Positions 1-5,413 are shown, numbered from the stretch's first letter. The stretch is DNA of 6,438 nucleotides from Inquilinus sp039594555 (GCF_039594555.1 NZ_JBCNNF010000392.1:1-6438), one strand, 5' to 3'. The notes: a model not told the origin generated them from the sequence alone. Numbers and translations: made by a program.

Positions 1-1
1 C

Positions 2-307
2 CGGCCCTCGGTCGGCGCCACGCTGTTCCAGGCCGCGATCGACGGCGGCGCCCGCGCAGTCGGCCGCGCCACCGGCCGGATCGAGGCCGGCGCCCGCGCC
101 GATCTGATCGTGCTGGACCCGGACCACCCGGCGCTGATCGGCCGGCACGGCGACACGCTGCTCGACAGCTTCGTCTTCGCCGTCAATGACTCGCCGATCC
201 GCCACGTCATGGCCGGCGGCCGCTGGCGCGTGCGCGACGGCCGGCATCCGGACGAGGCCGCGGTGGCGGCGCGCTACCGGTCGGTGATGGCCGACTTGCT
301 GGCCTGA
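2..307 (+). CDS. hutF: Formimidoylglutamate deiminase, C-terminal part (partial at left edge)
   Basis: About 101 C-terminal residues are visible before the TGA at 305-307; the start lies outside the window. HutF-type enzymes are metal-dependent amidohydrolases that deiminate N-formimidoyl-L-glutamate to N-formyl-L-glutamate and ammonia in the five-step histidine degradation route, in the cytoplasm. The visible part is the returning C-terminal strand region of the amidohydrolase fold: an A-x-GGA-x-A-x-GR segment, then GRIEAGARADLIVLD followed by HPAL, and near the end a V-x-AGGRW-x-VRDGRH stretch. The DHPAL plus LLDSFVFA combination resembles HutF more than guanine deaminase or other amidohydrolases, although the metal ligands lie upstream and cannot be checked. 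No other hut gene is visible. A methionine at 110 could mimic a separate small gene, but the frame is open to the window edge and the homology-like sequence starts before it. Confidence 0.82.
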   Translation, partial: RPSVGATLFQAAIDGGARAVGRATGRIEAGARADLIVLDPDHPALIGRHGDTLLDSFVFAVNDSPIRHVMAGGRWRVRDGRHPDEAAVAARYRSVMADLLA

Positions 308-319
308 GGCAAAGAAAAC

Positions 320-341
320 GGGCCCTGGAGGACCAGGGCCC
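320..341 (-). terminator. Intrinsic terminator, best fit for the minus-strand LysM gene
   Basis: A perfect 9-bp inverted repeat (GGGCCCTGG / CCAGGGCCC) encloses a 4-nt loop. Read on the minus strand the stem is followed by CGTTTTCTTTG, a T-rich tail. Read on the plus strand it is followed by GAGAGGTAAAC, which is not T-rich. It should therefore end the minus-strand LysM gene, whose stop lies 112 nt before it in the direction of transcription. It may also act weakly on hutF, which stops 12 nt away on the other side. Confidence 0.7.
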
Positions 342-361
342 GAGAGGTAAACAGGGAGGCT

Positions 362-386
362 GCTCGAGCGGGAGACGCAATCGAGC
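362..386. repeat. Small inverted repeat in the hutF/LysM intergenic region
   Basis: Six-base arms GCTCGA (362-367) and TCGAGC (381-386) flank a 13-nt spacer. No T tract follows on either strand, so it is not a convincing terminator by itself. The rest of 308-453, apart from the 320-341 hairpin, shows nothing I can name. Confidence 0.3.
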
Positions 387-453
387 TGTGCCATCCTAGG
401 CGTTGCTGCCGCCTTCCGCTGTGACGGACATCACGCCGCAGAGCCTTTCGACG

Positions 454-1848
454 TCAGCCGGGAACGGCCGTGCTGGGTGCCGCCGGCACGGTGAAGATCT
501 GGCCGGGATAGATCAGATCCGGGTTGCGGATCTGCTCCTGGTTGGCCTGGTAGATCACGGTGTAGCGCAGTCCCTCGCCATAGACCCGGCGTGCGATCCG
601 CCACAGGCTGTTGCCGGGCTGGACCACCACGCGCCCCTCAGCCACCGCGATGTCGGCCGGAGCGGCGCGCTGGAACGGGGTCTCGGCCCTTGCCGTCACC
701 TTGCCGGAGGCGTCGAGCTGGTCGGCCCGCAGGCGATAGATGCCGGGCGCGATCGCCTCCCCCGCCTGGATGCGGAACCGGCCGCGCGGATCGGTCCCGC
801 CCTCGCCGATCGGCCGGTTGTCGAGATAGAGCCGCACGGTGGCGCCGGCCTGGCCGCGGCCGCTGACGAAGACGGCGCCGCCTTCGCCATAGTCGATGAC
901 ATCGATCGACAGCGTGCCGCCGGTGCCGCCCGGCGCGGCCGGGACCGGGCCCGACGAACCCGCCGCGGGGGCCTGCAGCACGGTCGAGGCGCCCTGCTGC
1001 GGTGTCACCATCACCAGGGCGCTGCCGCTGCTGCCGGCCGCCGGCCGCCCGGCGATGTCGCGGCCCCGCTCCGGCACCACCACGGTGGCGACCTCGCCTA
1101 CGGCGCTGCCGCCATCGGCGAGGCGCAGCGAGATCTGGTGGTCGCCGGCCGCGATCGGCGCGTCGGAGAGGAACACCCAGCCGCCGGAGCTGTCGGCCTG
1201 CACCGATCCGATCTGCCGCTCGCCATCCATCAGCAGGATGCGGGCCCCGGCGGGGCCGCGCCCGGCGATGGTGATGCCGCCGTCGGCGTTCACGCGGATG
1301 GCGTCGAAGCCGAGCGCCGCCGGCTCCTTCGCATCGGGGGCAGGCGGAACCGGAGCCTGCTGCGGCTGGGCCGGCGCCTGAGGCGGCTGGGCCGAAGCCT
1401 GAGGTCCCGGTGGCGCTTGCGACGGTTCGGTCGAAGCCTGGGGCTGGGCCGGTGCCTGCGGCGGCTGGGCCGAAGTCTGACCTCCGGGCGGCGCTTGCGG
1501 CGGTTCCGCCGAGGCGTCCGGCTTCGTGTCGTTCCGGCGCGGGGCCAGGGCGGTCACGGCCGGGGCGCCGGCGATCTGGGGAGGCTCGTCGAACCCGCTC
1601 CCCAGCACCCTCGGCGAGGGCGGCGCGGCCGGGGTCGAAGCCGGGGCGGGCTTCGGAGCTTCGGCCGCGGGCGGCGGGACGATGGGCTTCGGCGCAGCGG
1701 CCGCAGGCGGAGCGGCCGGAACCGGGACAGAGGCCGCAGCCACCTCCGGCGGGGCCGCATCGCGACGCTGCCCGGTGTACTGGACCACGGCGAGGATAGC
1801 CGCGAGCACGGCGACCGCAACGCCGCCGATCAACAGGAGTTTTTTCAA
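454..1848 (-). CDS. Membrane-anchored LysM protein with two Ig-like domains
   Basis: The protein has 464 residues. A short basic start and a hydrophobic segment (about residues 4-23) form an N-terminal membrane anchor without a clear cleavage site, so the rest should be periplasmic. Residues about 30-175 are a Pro/Ala/Gln-rich linker containing four 13-residue repeats (113-164). Two beta-rich Ig-like domains follow, about 181-258 and 312-392; both contain an AGRGPAGA/SGRGQAGA-type turn and a GxW/GxF strand. A LysM domain closes the protein at about 409-455 (V-Q-PGNSLWRIARR, YTVIYQANQ, NPDLIYPGQIFTVP). LysM binds peptidoglycan N-acetylglucosamine, so a cell-wall tethering role is likely; no hydrolase domain is present. 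The start is TTG: in frame upstream no ATG occurs before the TAA at 1882-1884, and TTG is followed by AAAAAA and the membrane segment. Upstream GGGGCGG is only a weak ribosome site. The exact function of this architecture is unknown to me. Confidence 0.85.
   Translation of the reverse strand: MKKLLLIGGVAVAVLAAILAVVQYTGQRRDAAPPEVAAASVPVPAAPPAAAAPKPIVPPPAAEAPKPAPASTPAAPPSPRVLGSGFDEPPQIAGAPAVTALAPRRNDTKPDASAEPPQAPPGGQTSAQPPQAPAQPQASTEPSQAPPGPQASAQPPQAPAQPQQAPVPPAPDAKEPAALGFDAIRVNADGGITIAGRGPAGARILLMDGERQIGSVQADSSGGWVFLSDAPIAAGDHQISLRLADGGSAVGEVATVVVPERGRDIAGRPAAGSSGSALVMVTPQQGASTVLQAPAAGSSGPVPAAPGGTGGTLSIDVIDYGEGGAVFVSGRGQAGATVRLYLDNRPIGEGGTDPRGRFRIQAGEAIAPGIYRLRADQLDASGKVTARAETPFQRAAPADIAVAEGRVVVQPGNSLWRIARRVYGEGLRYTVIYQANQEQIRNPDLIYPGQIFTVPAAPSTAVPG
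1357..1512 (-). repeat. Four tandem 39-bp units encoding 13-residue Pro/Gln repeats
   Basis: Within the LysM gene, residues 113-164 fall into four 13-residue units: SAEPPQAPPGGQT, SAQPPQAPAQPQA, STEPSQAPPGPQA and SAQPPQAPAQPQQ. Units 2 and 4 are nearly identical and units 1 and 3 resemble each other, so the array looks like a duplicated 26-residue (78-bp) pair. It probably forms an extended spacer between the membrane anchor and the Ig-like domains, and may vary in copy number between strains. Confidence 0.8.
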
Positions 1849-1880
1849 CGCTGGAACCGCCCCGATATTATTCGGGCCAA

Positions 1881-1910
1881 ATTATCCGCGTAGTCATCGA
1901 CTCGCAACAA
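1881..1910 (-). promoter_or_regulatory. Possible promoter of the LysM gene containing a GANTC site
   Basis: Read on the minus strand, TTGTTG (1905-1910) and GATAAT (1881-1886) are separated by 18 nt, a reasonable sigma-70-like pair about 33 nt before the TTG start. The spacer contains GACTC (1899-1903), a GANTC site of the type methylated by CcrM in alphaproteobacteria. Downstream of the -10, CCCGA and TCGGG (1861-1876) form short inverted arms around a 6-nt A/T centre. The match is by eye only. Confidence 0.38.
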
Positions 1911-1935
1911 ACCGCTGCTGCGGCTTCATCGAAAC

Positions 1936-1964
1936 TTGCTCCAAGGTCGATCCCTTCCTAATGT
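1936..1964 (+). promoter_or_regulatory. Possible promoter of the LOG-family gene
   Basis: TTGCTC (1936-1941) and TAATGT (1959-1964) are 17 nt apart on the plus strand. They would place transcription start near 1971, about 40 nt before the ATG at 2010. A GCCGGC-TGC-GCCGGC dyad lies between the -10 and the start codon. No Shine-Dalgarno is evident in front of the start codon. Confidence 0.35.
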
Positions 1965-2009
1965 CGCGCGCCGGCTGCGCCGGCCCCTTAGTCACCTGTG
2001 TGCGATCCC

Positions 2010-2594
2010 ATGGCCGATATCCGTTCCCTCTGCGTCTATTGCGGCTCCTCCACCCGCGTCGACGACCGCTATAAAACCGCCGCCGCCAGCCTCGGCGCGC
2101 TGATCGCGGCCCGCGGGCTGCAGTTGGTCTATGGCGGCGGCCGGGTCGGGCTGATGGGCATCGTCGCCGATGCCGCGCTCGGCGCCGGCGGCCAGGTCGT
2201 CGGTATCATCCCCGACCACATCCAGGCGCTGGAGGTCGAGCACACCGGCCTGACCGAGCTGCACGTCGTCGACAGCATGCACACCCGCAAGCGCATGATG
2301 TTCGACCGGTCCGACGCCTTCATCGTCCTGCCCGGCGGGCTGGGCACGCTGGACGAGACCTTCGAGATGCTGACCTGGCGGCAGCTGAAGCTGCATGACA
2401 AGCCGGTCGTCTTCGTCGACATCGACGGCTTCTGGCGGCCGTTCCTGCGCCTGGTCGACCACATGGTCGCCCAAGGCTTTGTCCGGCCGGAGAACCGCGA
2501 CCTGTACCAGGTGGTCGAGACGGTCGAGGAGGTGTTCGGCGCCATCGCCGCGCCGCAGGCGATCGCCCGCCCCGCCACTGAGAAATGGGTGTAG
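2010..2594 (+). CDS. LOG/TIGR00730-family nucleotide 5'-monophosphate phosphoribohydrolase
   Basis: From ATG 2010 the protein has 194 residues, the usual size of the family. It is a Rossmann-like fold with the family hallmarks in order: CVYCGSS near the N-terminus (residues 8-14), YGGGRVGLMG (41-50), MHTRK (90-94) and PGGLGTLDE (108-116), the last holding the catalytic glutamate. Characterised members cleave cytokinin or purine riboside 5'-monophosphates into free base and ribose 5-phosphate in the cytoplasm. Many bacterial copies are annotated as lysine decarboxylases, an old misnomer, because the PGGxGTxxE signature does not imply decarboxylation. A GTG at 1998 is in frame and would add four residues, but ATG gives the typical M-x-x-I-R-S-L-C-V-Y-CGSS start. 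It stands 75 bp before icd on the same strand; icd seems to have its own promoter. Substrate cannot be told from sequence. Confidence 0.9.
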   Translation: MADIRSLCVYCGSSTRVDDRYKTAAASLGALIAARGLQLVYGGGRVGLMGIVADAALGAGGQVVGIIPDHIQALEVEHTGLTELHVVDSMHTRKRMMFDRSDAFIVLPGGLGTLDETFEMLTWRQLKLHDKPVVFVDIDGFWRPFLRLVDHMVAQGFVRPENRDLYQVVETVEEVFGAIAAPQAIARPATEKWV

Positions 2595-2603
2595 GCCCCT
2601 CTC

Positions 2604-2640
2604 CTTTCGCCCCTCGCGGCCGGATGCTATAAGCCCGGCC
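2604..2640 (+). promoter_or_regulatory. Possible icd promoter with dyad over the -10
   Basis: CTATAA (2627-2632) is a good -10 candidate; CTTTCG (2604-2609), 17 nt upstream, is a poor -35. The -10 is enclosed by inverted arms GGCCGG (2618-2623) and CCGGCC (2635-2640), with inner GCT/AGC also paired around ATA. Such a dyad could be an operator, or simply a GC-rich coincidence. GGAAAG (2656-2661) is a weak ribosome site 8 nt before the icd ATG. Confidence 0.35.
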
Positions 2641-2669
2641 ATTCCTGTACGAAGCGGAAAGATCCCGAC

Positions 2670-3884
2670 ATGGCCAAGATCAAGGTCAAGACCCCGGTCG
2701 TCGAGCTCGATGGCGACGAGATGACGCGCATCATCTGGCAGTTCATCAAGGACAAGCTGATCCTGCCGTATCTCGACATCGATCTGCGCTACTACGACCT
2801 CGGGATCGAGTACCGCGACCAAACCGACGACCAGGTGACGATCGATTCCGCCGAGGCGATCAAGAAGTACGGCGTCGGCGTGAAGTGCGCCACCATCACC
2901 CCGGACGAGGCGCGGGTGAAGGAGTTCAACCTCAAGAAGATGTGGAAGTCGCCGAACGGGACGATCCGCAACATCGTCGGCGGCACCATCTTCCGCGAGC
3001 CGATCATCTGCCGCAATGTGCCGCGGCTGGTGCCGGGCTGGCGCAAGCCGATCATCGTCGGCCGCCATGCCTTCGGCGACCAGTACCGCGCCACCGACCT
3101 GAAGGTCCCCGGTCCCGGCACGCTGACCATGACCTACACCCCGGCCGACGGCAGCCAGCCGGTCGAGCTCGAGGTGTTCAAGTTCCCGGGCGCCGGCGTG
3201 GCGCTGAGCATGTACAACCTGGACGAGTCGATCCGCGGCTTCGCCCAGTCGTCGCTGAACTACGGCCTGCTGCGCCAGATGCCGGTGTACCTGTCGACCA
3301 AGAACACGATCCTCAAGGGCTATGACGGGCGGTTCAAGGACATCTTCCAGGAGGTCTACGACACCGAGTTCAAGGACCGGTTCCAGAAGGCCGGCCTGAC
3401 CTATGAGCACCGGCTGATCGACGACATGGTCGCCTCGGCCATGAAGTGGGAGGGCGGCTTCGTCTGGGCCTGCAAGAACTACGACGGCGACGTGCAGTCG
3501 GATTCGGTGGCCCAGGGCTTCGGCTCGCTCGGCCTGATGACCTCGGTGCTGCTGACCCCCGACGGCAAGACCGTCGAGGCCGAGGCGGCGCACGGCACGG
3601 TGACCCGCCACTACCGCGAGCACCAGAAGGGCCGCGCCACCTCGACCAACCCGATCGCGTCGATCTTCGCCTGGACGCAGGGCCTGACCTACCGTGCCCG
3701 CTTCGACGAGACGCCGGAGCTGCTGCGCTTCGCCCAGACGCTCGAGAAGGTCTGCGTCGAGTCCGTCGAGGCCGGCCACATGACCAAGGACCTGGCCATC
3801 CTGATCGGGCCGGACCAGCCCTGGATGACGACCGAGCAGTTCCTGGACAAGCTGGACCAGAACCTGCAGGTGGCGATGGGCTGA
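2670..3884 (+). CDS. icd: NADP-dependent isocitrate dehydrogenase, dimeric eukaryote-type
   Basis: The 404-residue protein is complete. It oxidatively decarboxylates isocitrate to 2-oxoglutarate with NADP in the TCA cycle, in the cytoplasm. It belongs to the eukaryote-like homodimeric subfamily, not the Escherichia coli type, and keeps nearly the numbering of human IDH1. Substrate residues are present: T77, S94 and N96 in KSPNGTIRN, R100, R109, R132 in GRHAFGDQYR and Y139. Catalytic K211 corresponds to human K212. Metal ligands D251 (in RLIDDMVA), D274 and D278 (in NYDGDVQSDS) are intact. NADP-binding features are H308-GT-V-T-R313-H314 in EAAHGTVTRHYR, and K259. The start is the ATG at 2670, giving MAKIKVKTPVVELDGDEMTR as in relatives. 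A terminator follows 25 nt after the stop. Proximity to alaS is a known alphaproteobacterial arrangement, here interrupted by gcrA and a secreted-protein pair. Confidence 0.97.
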   Translation: MAKIKVKTPVVELDGDEMTRIIWQFIKDKLILPYLDIDLRYYDLGIEYRDQTDDQVTIDSAEAIKKYGVGVKCATITPDEARVKEFNLKKMWKSPNGTIRNIVGGTIFREPIICRNVPRLVPGWRKPIIVGRHAFGDQYRATDLKVPGPGTLTMTYTPADGSQPVELEVFKFPGAGVALSMYNLDESIRGFAQSSLNYGLLRQMPVYLSTKNTILKGYDGRFKDIFQEVYDTEFKDRFQKAGLTYEHRLIDDMVASAMKWEGGFVWACKNYDGDVQSDSVAQGFGSLGLMTSVLLTPDGKTVEAEAAHGTVTRHYREHQKGRATSTNPIASIFAWTQGLTYRARFDETPELLRFAQTLEKVCVESVEAGHMTKDLAILIGPDQPWMTTEQFLDKLDQNLQVAMG

Positions 3885-3908
3885 CGCCCAGAGGCCCTGC
3901 GGAAACGG

Positions 3909-3932
3909 AAAGGCCGGCTCACGCCGGCCTTT
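3909..3932. terminator. Bidirectional intrinsic terminator between icd and the convergent pair
   Basis: A perfect 10-bp inverted repeat, AAAGGCCGGC / GCCGGCCTTT, encloses the loop TCAC. On the plus strand it continues CTTTCTGCTTC, and on the minus strand CCTTTCCGTTTCC, so both directions have a pyrimidine/T-rich tail. It lies 24 nt after the icd stop and 5 nt after the minus-strand gene's stop, as expected for a shared terminator of convergent units. Confidence 0.88.
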
Positions 3933-3937
3933 CTGCT

Positions 3938-4471
3938 TCAGGGGCCGATCACGTTGTCGATCGAAAGCCCCTGCAGGACGGCCATCACCGGCACCTCCCC
4001 GCCCCTCGACCGGCAGACGGCGCCGAGGATCATGTGGTTGGCCCGGCGCAGGTCGAACACGGCGCAGCTGTCGCTCGTGCCGCTCAGGCTGATGATCCGG
4101 TACTGGGCGAGAAAGTTGTTCACCGTCGTGCGGTCGCCGCGCACCACGTTGAACCCGGTTGCCTTGAGCCAGCGCTGGGCGGCTCCGGCAAGGCTGCCGA
4201 GATGGTCGGTGTCGTTCCAGCGGTAGCCGCCGGGCAGACGCGACCAGTCGACATAGGCAAGAAACTCCCCTGCCGAGAAGGTCGCCGTGTCCGTCCGGAC
4301 GGTGCCGCTGCCTTCGGACGCCTGCTCCTCGGTGTGCTTCGGGTTCTTCGCCGCCGCCCCGGCGAGCGGCCCCGAGACGAAGTCGATCGGCGACTCCTCG
4401 GCCAGCGCCGGCCAGGACAGCACGGCGAGAACAAGGGCACCCGCCGCGCACCGCTTCATTCGATGAATCAT
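3938..4471 (-). CDS. Secreted protein of unknown family, second gene of a tandem paralog pair
   Basis: The 177-residue protein begins with a signal peptide: basic MIHRMKR, a hydrophobic core to about residue 21, and an ALA cleavage motif ending at residue 24. The mature part starts EESPIDFVSGPL. I do not recognise the family. Residues shared with the upstream paralog are SPI-x-FVSGPL (27-36), RTDTA-x-F (59-65), YVDWSRL (73-79), YRW (83-85), ATGF (104-107), TVN-x-x-LA-x-YR (116-125), a C-x-VF-x-L-x-R-x-NHM-x-x-G-x-x-C block (136-153) and a fixed C-terminal QG-x-SID-x-VIGP (167-177). The two conserved cysteines, 17 apart, could form a periplasmic disulfide. ATG 4471 is chosen because GGAGGGGG lies 3 nt before it; an internal ATG at residue 5 is less well placed. 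It starts 33 nt after the upstream gene's stop, so the two are likely co-transcribed. Confidence 0.8.
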   Translation of the reverse strand: MIHRMKRCAAGALVLAVLSWPALAEESPIDFVSGPLAGAAAKNPKHTEEQASEGSGTVRTDTATFSAGEFLAYVDWSRLPGGYRWNDTDHLGSLAGAAQRWLKATGFNVVRGDRTTVNNFLAQYRIISLSGTSDSCAVFDLRRANHMILGAVCRSRGGEVPVMAVLQGLSIDNVIGP

Positions 4472-4499
4472 AGTCCCCCTCCGCCCTGATTGGATCGGT
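4472..4499 (-). repeat. Leader repeat, copy 2 (before the second paralog)
   Basis: Read on the minus strand, this leader runs ACCGATCCAA, then TCA, then GGGCGGAGGGGGACT directly into the ATG. It matches the leader of the upstream paralog (5042-5071) apart from a 3-4 nt length difference and a few end bases. It holds the Shine-Dalgarno block GGAGGGGG (4475-4482). It fills almost the whole 33-nt gap between the two genes. Confidence 0.75.
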
Positions 4500-4504
4500 A
4501 CCCC

Positions 4505-5041
4505 TCAGGGCCCGATCACGCCGTCGATCGAGATCCCCTGCATCACATCCTGGACCCGGAAGGCCTGGGCGGATGGCGCGCAGGCGAAGCCCTGGACCAT
4601 GTGGTTCCTGCGCGTCAGCGTGAACACGCCGCAGCGGCGGTCGACCCCGGCCAGGCTGATCTTGCGGTACCGGGCGAGGTATCCGTTCACCGTGGCCTGG
4701 TCGCTTTCCAGGATGGTGAAGCCGGTGGCGTGGAAGATTTCCTTGACGCTGTCGGACAGGGCGCTGGCGTCCTCGTCCTGCCAGCGGTAATGGCCGCCCA
4801 GGCGCGACCAGTCGACATAGCCGATCATCGCGCCGGACTTGAACACCGCCGTGTCGGTCCGCATCGCGCCGAAGGCGGAGTGCGGCAGCGTCTTCTCCTC
4901 ATGCTTGACGTTCTGCGCCGCGACCCCCTTCAGCGGTCCCGAGACGAAGCTGATCGGGGAGTCCTCGGCCAATGCCGGTCCCGACACCGCGGCCATGGCG
5001 AGCACCGCCGCGGCGGCGTACCGCAATACACGATCGAACAT
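4505..5041 (-). CDS. Secreted protein of unknown family, first gene of a tandem paralog pair
   Basis: The 178-residue protein has a signal peptide (MFDRVLRY, hydrophobic Ala/Val/Met core, cleavage after ALA at residue 25), so the mature chain EDSPISFVSGPL should be periplasmic or exported. By eye about half of the mature residues match the neighbour, with only one-residue offsets, and the pair of cysteines (137 and 154), RTDTA, YVDWSRL, YRW, NHM and the terminal SID-x-VIGP are all kept. The function is unknown; no catalytic motif is evident. The reading frame stays open upstream to a possible ATG at 5146, but the extra 35 residues are Arg/Pro-rich, would hide the signal peptide and lack a ribosome site. 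ATG 5041 has GGAGGGGG at 5045-5052. The nearest upstream candidate gene is the mini-ORF at 5115-5228. Confidence 0.8.
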   Translation of the reverse strand: MFDRVLRYAAAAVLAMAAVSGPALAEDSPISFVSGPLKGVAAQNVKHEEKTLPHSAFGAMRTDTAVFKSGAMIGYVDWSRLGGHYRWQDEDASALSDSVKEIFHATGFTILESDQATVNGYLARYRKISLAGVDRRCGVFTLTRRNHMVQGFACAPSAQAFRVQDVMQGISIDGVIGP

Positions 5042-5071
5042 GATCCCCCTCCGCCCGGGATTTGGATCGGT
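5042..5071 (-). repeat. Leader repeat, copy 1 (before the first paralog)
   Basis: On the minus strand it reads ACCGATCCAAATCCC, then GGGCGGAGGGGGATC before the ATG at 5041; compare 4472-4499. A further partial copy of its first half, CGATCCAAAC, lies at 5101-5110, followed after CG by GGCGG but without the Shine-Dalgarno block. The segment 5072-5100 between them is very GC-rich, with a GCCCGGGC palindrome. Confidence 0.72.
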
Positions 5072-5114
5072 GCGGGCCGCCCGGGCCGACGGCGCCGCCC
5101 GTTTGGATCGTTTC

Positions 5115-5228
5115 CTAGGCGTGGATCGCCATGCCCGATCCCGCATCGACCGGAGGCTGCCGCTTCGGCGGCAGGCAAAGAGCCGCCGAGGCGAACAGCC
5201 CGGCGGCCCTGACCAGAACCCCTCGCAT
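5115..5228 (-). CDS. Possible 37-codon ORF with a perfect Shine-Dalgarno
   Basis: ATG at 5228 is preceded by GGAGGT (5233-5238) with a 4-nt gap, the best ribosome site in the window. The ORF reads MRGVLVRAAGLFASAALCL, then PPKRQPPVDAGSGMAIHA, and stops at TAG 5115-5117. The first 19 residues look like a short hydrophobic or signal-like segment with one cysteine. It is not in frame with the downstream paralog, whose start lies 73 nt further on. It could be a leader peptide, a small membrane or exported peptide, or the remnant of a third family member cut after its signal peptide. It is too short to judge by composition, so the ribosome site is the main argument. Confidence 0.45.
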   Translation of the reverse strand: MRGVLVRAAGLFASAALCLPPKRQPPVDAGSGMAIHA

Positions 5229-5338
5229 CGTTACCTCCCCCCGGAGATAAGGAATTAATGCCGGGAAACGGGGCGCCGTCGAGTGAAATTCGCGTCAAAT
5301 TGAAGGCGGGTCGCGCAGGAAAAGCATCCGCAGACCTC
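5229..5338 (-). promoter_or_regulatory. Presumed promoter region of the secreted-protein unit
   Basis: The gcrA terminator lies just upstream in the minus-strand direction, so the secreted pair needs its own promoter here. On the minus strand there is a TTGACG at 5293-5298 and A/T-rich patches (GCATTAATTCCTTATCT, 5243-5259), but no correctly spaced -35/-10 pair is convincing. The call rests on position rather than motif. Confidence 0.3.
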
Positions 5339-5378
5339 AAAAAGGTGCAGGGCCGGCCCGCAGCTGCGGCACCGGCCC
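5339..5378 (-). terminator. Intrinsic terminator of gcrA
   Basis: On the minus strand the outer arms GGGCCGG (5372-5378) and CCGGCCC (5350-5356) enclose the perfect palindrome CCGCAGCTGCGG (5358-5369), with only a TG/G mismatch between them. A long stem with an AGCT loop results. TGCACC and then five T residues (5339-5343) follow. It lies 42 nt after the gcrA stop codon. Confidence 0.85.
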
Positions 5379-5413
5379 CGTTGCGTCACATCGCCGAGGG
5401 GATCAATCCCGGC

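Noticed and set aside
1882..1890. DnaA-box-like TTATCCGCG
   Set aside because: It differs from TTATCCACA at two key positions, is single, and overlaps the proposed LysM promoter; there is no sign of an origin.
403..1893. A 496-residue plus-strand open frame
   Set aside because: It is antisense to the LysM gene, whose domains are recognisable; its Gly/Arg-rich repeats are the reverse reading of the Pro/Ala repeats.
1998..2009. GTG start for the LOG-family gene
   Set aside because: It adds only four residues (MCDP) not expected in the family; ATG 2010 gives the usual N-terminus. Neither has a clear Shine-Dalgarno, so this is not fully settled.
1992..4451. An 819-residue minus-strand open frame across the LOG gene and icd
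   Set aside because: It is antisense to two clearly recognisable genes, has Arg/His/Asp-rich composition typical of GC-rich shadow frames, and runs through the icd terminator.
3446..4489. A 347-residue plus-strand frame continuing past icd
   Set aside because: It overlaps icd in another frame, crosses the terminator and is antisense to a gene with a signal peptide and a paralog.
5042..5146. N-terminal extension of the first secreted paralog to an ATG at 5146
   Set aside because: The added residues are Arg/Pro-rich and would bury the signal peptide; the ATG at 5041 has GGAGGGGG, matching the other paralog.
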